Part shown: positions 36,220 through 64,000 of the stretch, one piece after another
How the letters are laid out: every line of letters begins with the position of its first letter
Numbering within the stretch: position 1 is the first letter of the stretch
Notes under the pieces: generated by a model
Told to the model about the DNA's origin: nothing
Seen by the model: only the letters and a program-made list of their open reading frames with translations
The model's database searches: none
Translations under genes and position numbers: made by a program
NCBI GenBank assembly: GCA_963402885.1
Contig: OY727099.1
Location: 5,196,001-5,260,000, forward strand
Source of the DNA: Antedon bifida
Taxonomy: Eukaryota; Echinodermata; Crinoidea; Comatulida; Antedonidae
Direction of reading: 5' to 3'
DNA length: 64,000 bases

Positions 36220-36560
36220 ATCGATAATCACGACTCCTCGACCTCTCGCGAGTGAAAACCGCGAAGAGAGGTGGTTTCAACGGAAGTTACCGGTGTGTGA
36301 GTGGAGTCCATTTACGGTTTGATTTTCCTATTATTTCTTACACTTAATATATGCTTAGGGTAACATTTTTCATAGCATTCATTATTTTAAAAATGCCTTA
36401 TTCTGATTGTTAGCTTGGTTTTACTTAATATATTTTTTAATTCATAAAAATAGTTATTCGATGGGGCGACACTTTACCATCATGTAAATGGTACGCCAAC
36501 GGTAGCCCGACGAGCTGCGCTGCTGTGTTCGTGTGGGGGCGTTGGCAAAGAAAGGGCGGT
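36220..36560 (+). promoter_or_regulatory. Candidate promoter or first non-coding exon of the ERM gene
   Basis: This segment is GC-richer and has more CpG than its surroundings: CGCGATGATCGATAATCACG, CCTCTCGCGAGTGAAAACCG, GGTACGCCAACGGTAGCCCG. It precedes an acceptor (TTATTTTACAG at 38441-38451) of what looks like a 5'UTR exon just before the ERM start codon. A donor could not be fixed, so this is a guess from composition and position. Confidence 0.35.
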
Positions 36561-38451
36561 TGTGGTGTAGGATTTATCTTTGGGATTACTCATTTTTGGT
36601 CATTTCGGGACTCCGCCTTTCAGTGTTTTTTTCCTTCTCATGGTGGTCGCTGTGTATGTTAATAATTGGACAAGAAGGTTAATTGGAAAGATAAGTCTAA
36701 ATGTTAGTATCATCTTTACTTTTTTTTATGTGCTTGCTTGTATTTTATATAGGGTAAACAGTAGTATGTCTCTTTTCTACAGTCTATTACTAATACTATA
36801 TACTTAGTAGAGTAGTACTAGGCTACTTCTACTAAATATGACTGGCGAGACTAGATTTATTATATATCCATTAAAAAGAGGAATGAGCCTAGATTTAGAT
36901 CAGGCTAGGATGAGAGGGAGTAAGTCTTCTGCTGCTTCTGTTTGAATTGGTAGGTAAGGCCCTAGGTAGGTATAATTAGTTAGGTCAACAGGTTACCATA
37001 CATTCAACAGGTCTCGATGAGGTTGTTTTTTTTTTTAGCAATAAAATAACTTTTAGTTTATTAGTTAATGTTTATTTTTTGAATAATTCATCAATTTAGT
37101 GTTTCATCAATGAGTATTTCTATAATCAAGAGATTTTTTTTATCAAACTGAAATCAATGACAATTTACTTTGTATTGTAATTGAGGAAATTGATTTGATT
37201 TAATTGTTAATCACCGTGCTTCATCAAATCAAATAAATTTGGTTTTCATGATAAAAAATAATAGTTTTGTTGTTGATATAAGTATTTTATATAGGATTAA
37301 GTAGGAATATTTCTATAGGCCTACAATTTTGTATTGAATACTTTCAAAATGAGTCACATACATGAGTAGTCCCTTGGCTTCATGATACATGCATAGAAAC
37401 TAAATAACATTGGGTGGTACTACTATTACTAATTTATACTACTAATACTATTCACAACTATCTGACCTGTTGTGAAATCAGGTCATAGGTCAAGGCCTAG
37501 TAAATGTTAGTTTTGTTTCTGTAGCCAGGCTTTAATTATACTTTTTTATGTGTTTGACCAGGCCACTATGAAACTTTTTGTGTTTAAACAGGGAGGCGAT
37601 CTGATTGTGTTAGTTTCAAGTACTAAGCAAATTAGCTTTTCTGACCCAATATAATTATACAAATAGTGAAATCGGCAATAATGATAATTAGTGACCGGAG
37701 TACTGTACAGTACTGTATGCATACTGTACATGGAACAAGCATGACCATTTCGTGATAAAGTACAGTAGGCCTCTACTGTACACAATTGGTGTAAAATTAA
37801 ACGGTCAGCTTATGTTTAGTCTTAGTGATATGTAAAGCAAGTAGTTATTAATTAGGCCTAATTACCTTATCTGATGCTTACTACAATCACATCAATACGC
37901 TTCATTGACGATAGACATAGCACATTCTACTATTTTGTGCCATGTATTCCTGTCATGGGCTGGGTGTGTCTGAAGTTAGTCTCAATACCAAAGGTCAATG
38001 TAGTTAAAAATGCAAAATGTTCATCCACACAGTAAAATAGCAATAAATGTATAGTTTCTGAATATAATATAACATGACAGTCATTCATTGTACCAAATTA
38101 TTTAACGGTAACCTTACTGGCACAGTACACAATAAAACATATTCAGTTAAAAACAAAGTATATAAAATAGTTTTGTATAAAGAGGAAATCTTTTTTGCAA
38201 ACATTGATTTCATTAGCGGATCCAGGATTTTGAAATGAAGGGCCTAAAAATTGTAAATTTTAGGTGCCAAACTAAAATTAGGGTCCCATCTTTTGCATTA
38301 CAAAATTCAAAATTTAGGGCCGGCTGGACTCCCCTTGATGCTGATGGATTTCAAGTGAAGTCTACCATTAGATCAAAGGCAAATTGACAGTATGTGAAAT
38401 GTTTGAACGATAGATAAGATATAAGTTTAATATCATTAATTTATTTTACAG

Positions 38452-38533
38452 AGGTGATCTACTCTTGGCAAATAAGACGGAATATATTCCAATTATTTTT
38501 GGTAATCATTAGGACATAAATTAACAAATCAAG
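38452..38533 (+). other. 5'UTR part of the ERM start exon
   Basis: TTATTTTACAG|AGGTGATC marks an acceptor at 38451/38452, so the start exon probably carries 82 nt of 5'UTR and 12 nt of coding sequence and an upstream non-coding exon exists. Confidence 0.6.
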
Positions 38534-63692
<25,159 letters not shown>

Positions 63693-64000
63693 GTAAAAAA
63701 AAAAAGTTTGCCGTACACCATGTATTTCCAAATTTGTCTTGATGTTTTGGTTATTATGCATCTTCTTTGTATTAAGTCATGCAAAAGTTGGGTTTAGAAC
63801 TACATCCAGTTGCAGAATGAGACATAAAAACATTTATTCTAAACCAGTGTGGCCAGCGATAGAAATAAAATTATGTTAGGTAGCAATTATGGTCAAAATT
63901 GCACAAAAACAATGTATCAGAGGGTGTATGTATATATTTTATGTACCACAAAAGTGAGAAGCCCAAAAAAAGAAAAAAAAAAGGTTGCCAGGGTTTCGGC

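Noticed and set aside
38211-38330. Possible transposon start (AGCGGATCCAGGATTTTG)
   Set aside because: The motif resembles ends of some DNA elements, but no matching inverted end or second copy was found in the window.

Overview
This window is eukaryotic nuclear DNA from a marine invertebrate deuterostome, most likely an echinoderm. It is AT-rich, its genes carry many GT-AG introns, and its proteins resemble vertebrate orthologues closely. Its repeats are tRNA-derived and 5S-rRNA-derived SINEs and a body motif (a CCACCCAGGTGTACAAATGG core) that I associate with deuterostome SINEs; the 5S-like segment looks echinoderm-like to me from memory. The class is not settled.

Layout. Bases 1-866 are a 52-bp satellite and 867-6298 hold only repeats. 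On the minus strand lie BDH2/DHRS6 (8 exons, 6299-10022, 245 aa) and an unrecognised 369-aa two-exon gene (10604-13181). A tRNA-Trp(CCA) gene (minus, 16447-16518) precedes RPL13A (plus, 7 coding exons, 16762-22224, 203 aa, with a TOP-like start). RPL13A hosts seven box C/D snoRNA candidates: three U33-like, two U34-like and two without a known target. One U33 copy sits in a 3'UTR intron. ISCU (minus, 25673-27872, 164 aa) and an adrenodoxin-type ferredoxin (plus, 32231-35202, 169 aa) diverge from what was apparently a promoter of about 140 bp. That promoter is now split by a 4.2-kb element with inverted ends and a probable 7-bp target duplication (28014-32221), which ends 9 bp before the ferredoxin start codon. 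From 38534 to the window end runs an ezrin/radixin/moesin gene, ten coding exons of which are inside (about 441 residues); its C-terminus lies beyond the window.

Repeats fill most non-coding sequence. They include ten copies of a palindromic MITE with AAGCTCTGTCTACAC ends, a family with GTAGAAC ends, several SINE families, three larger elements with inverted termini (17901-19685, 52449-53885 and the ISCU-FDX insertion), a 3.7-kb inverted duplication carrying decayed PIN-like/CXC-motif genes (40531-44198), several foldbacks and several minisatellites.

Functionally, ISCU is the mitochondrial Fe-S scaffold, mitochondrial ferredoxins feed electrons to Fe-S assembly and related reactions, and BDH2 has been linked to siderophore and iron handling, so three iron-related genes lie within 30 kb. 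RPL13A couples ribosomal protein and snoRNA output. All exon joins were read by eye from splice motifs and reading-frame continuity; the lengths of BDH2 and RPL13A match the human proteins as I know them.
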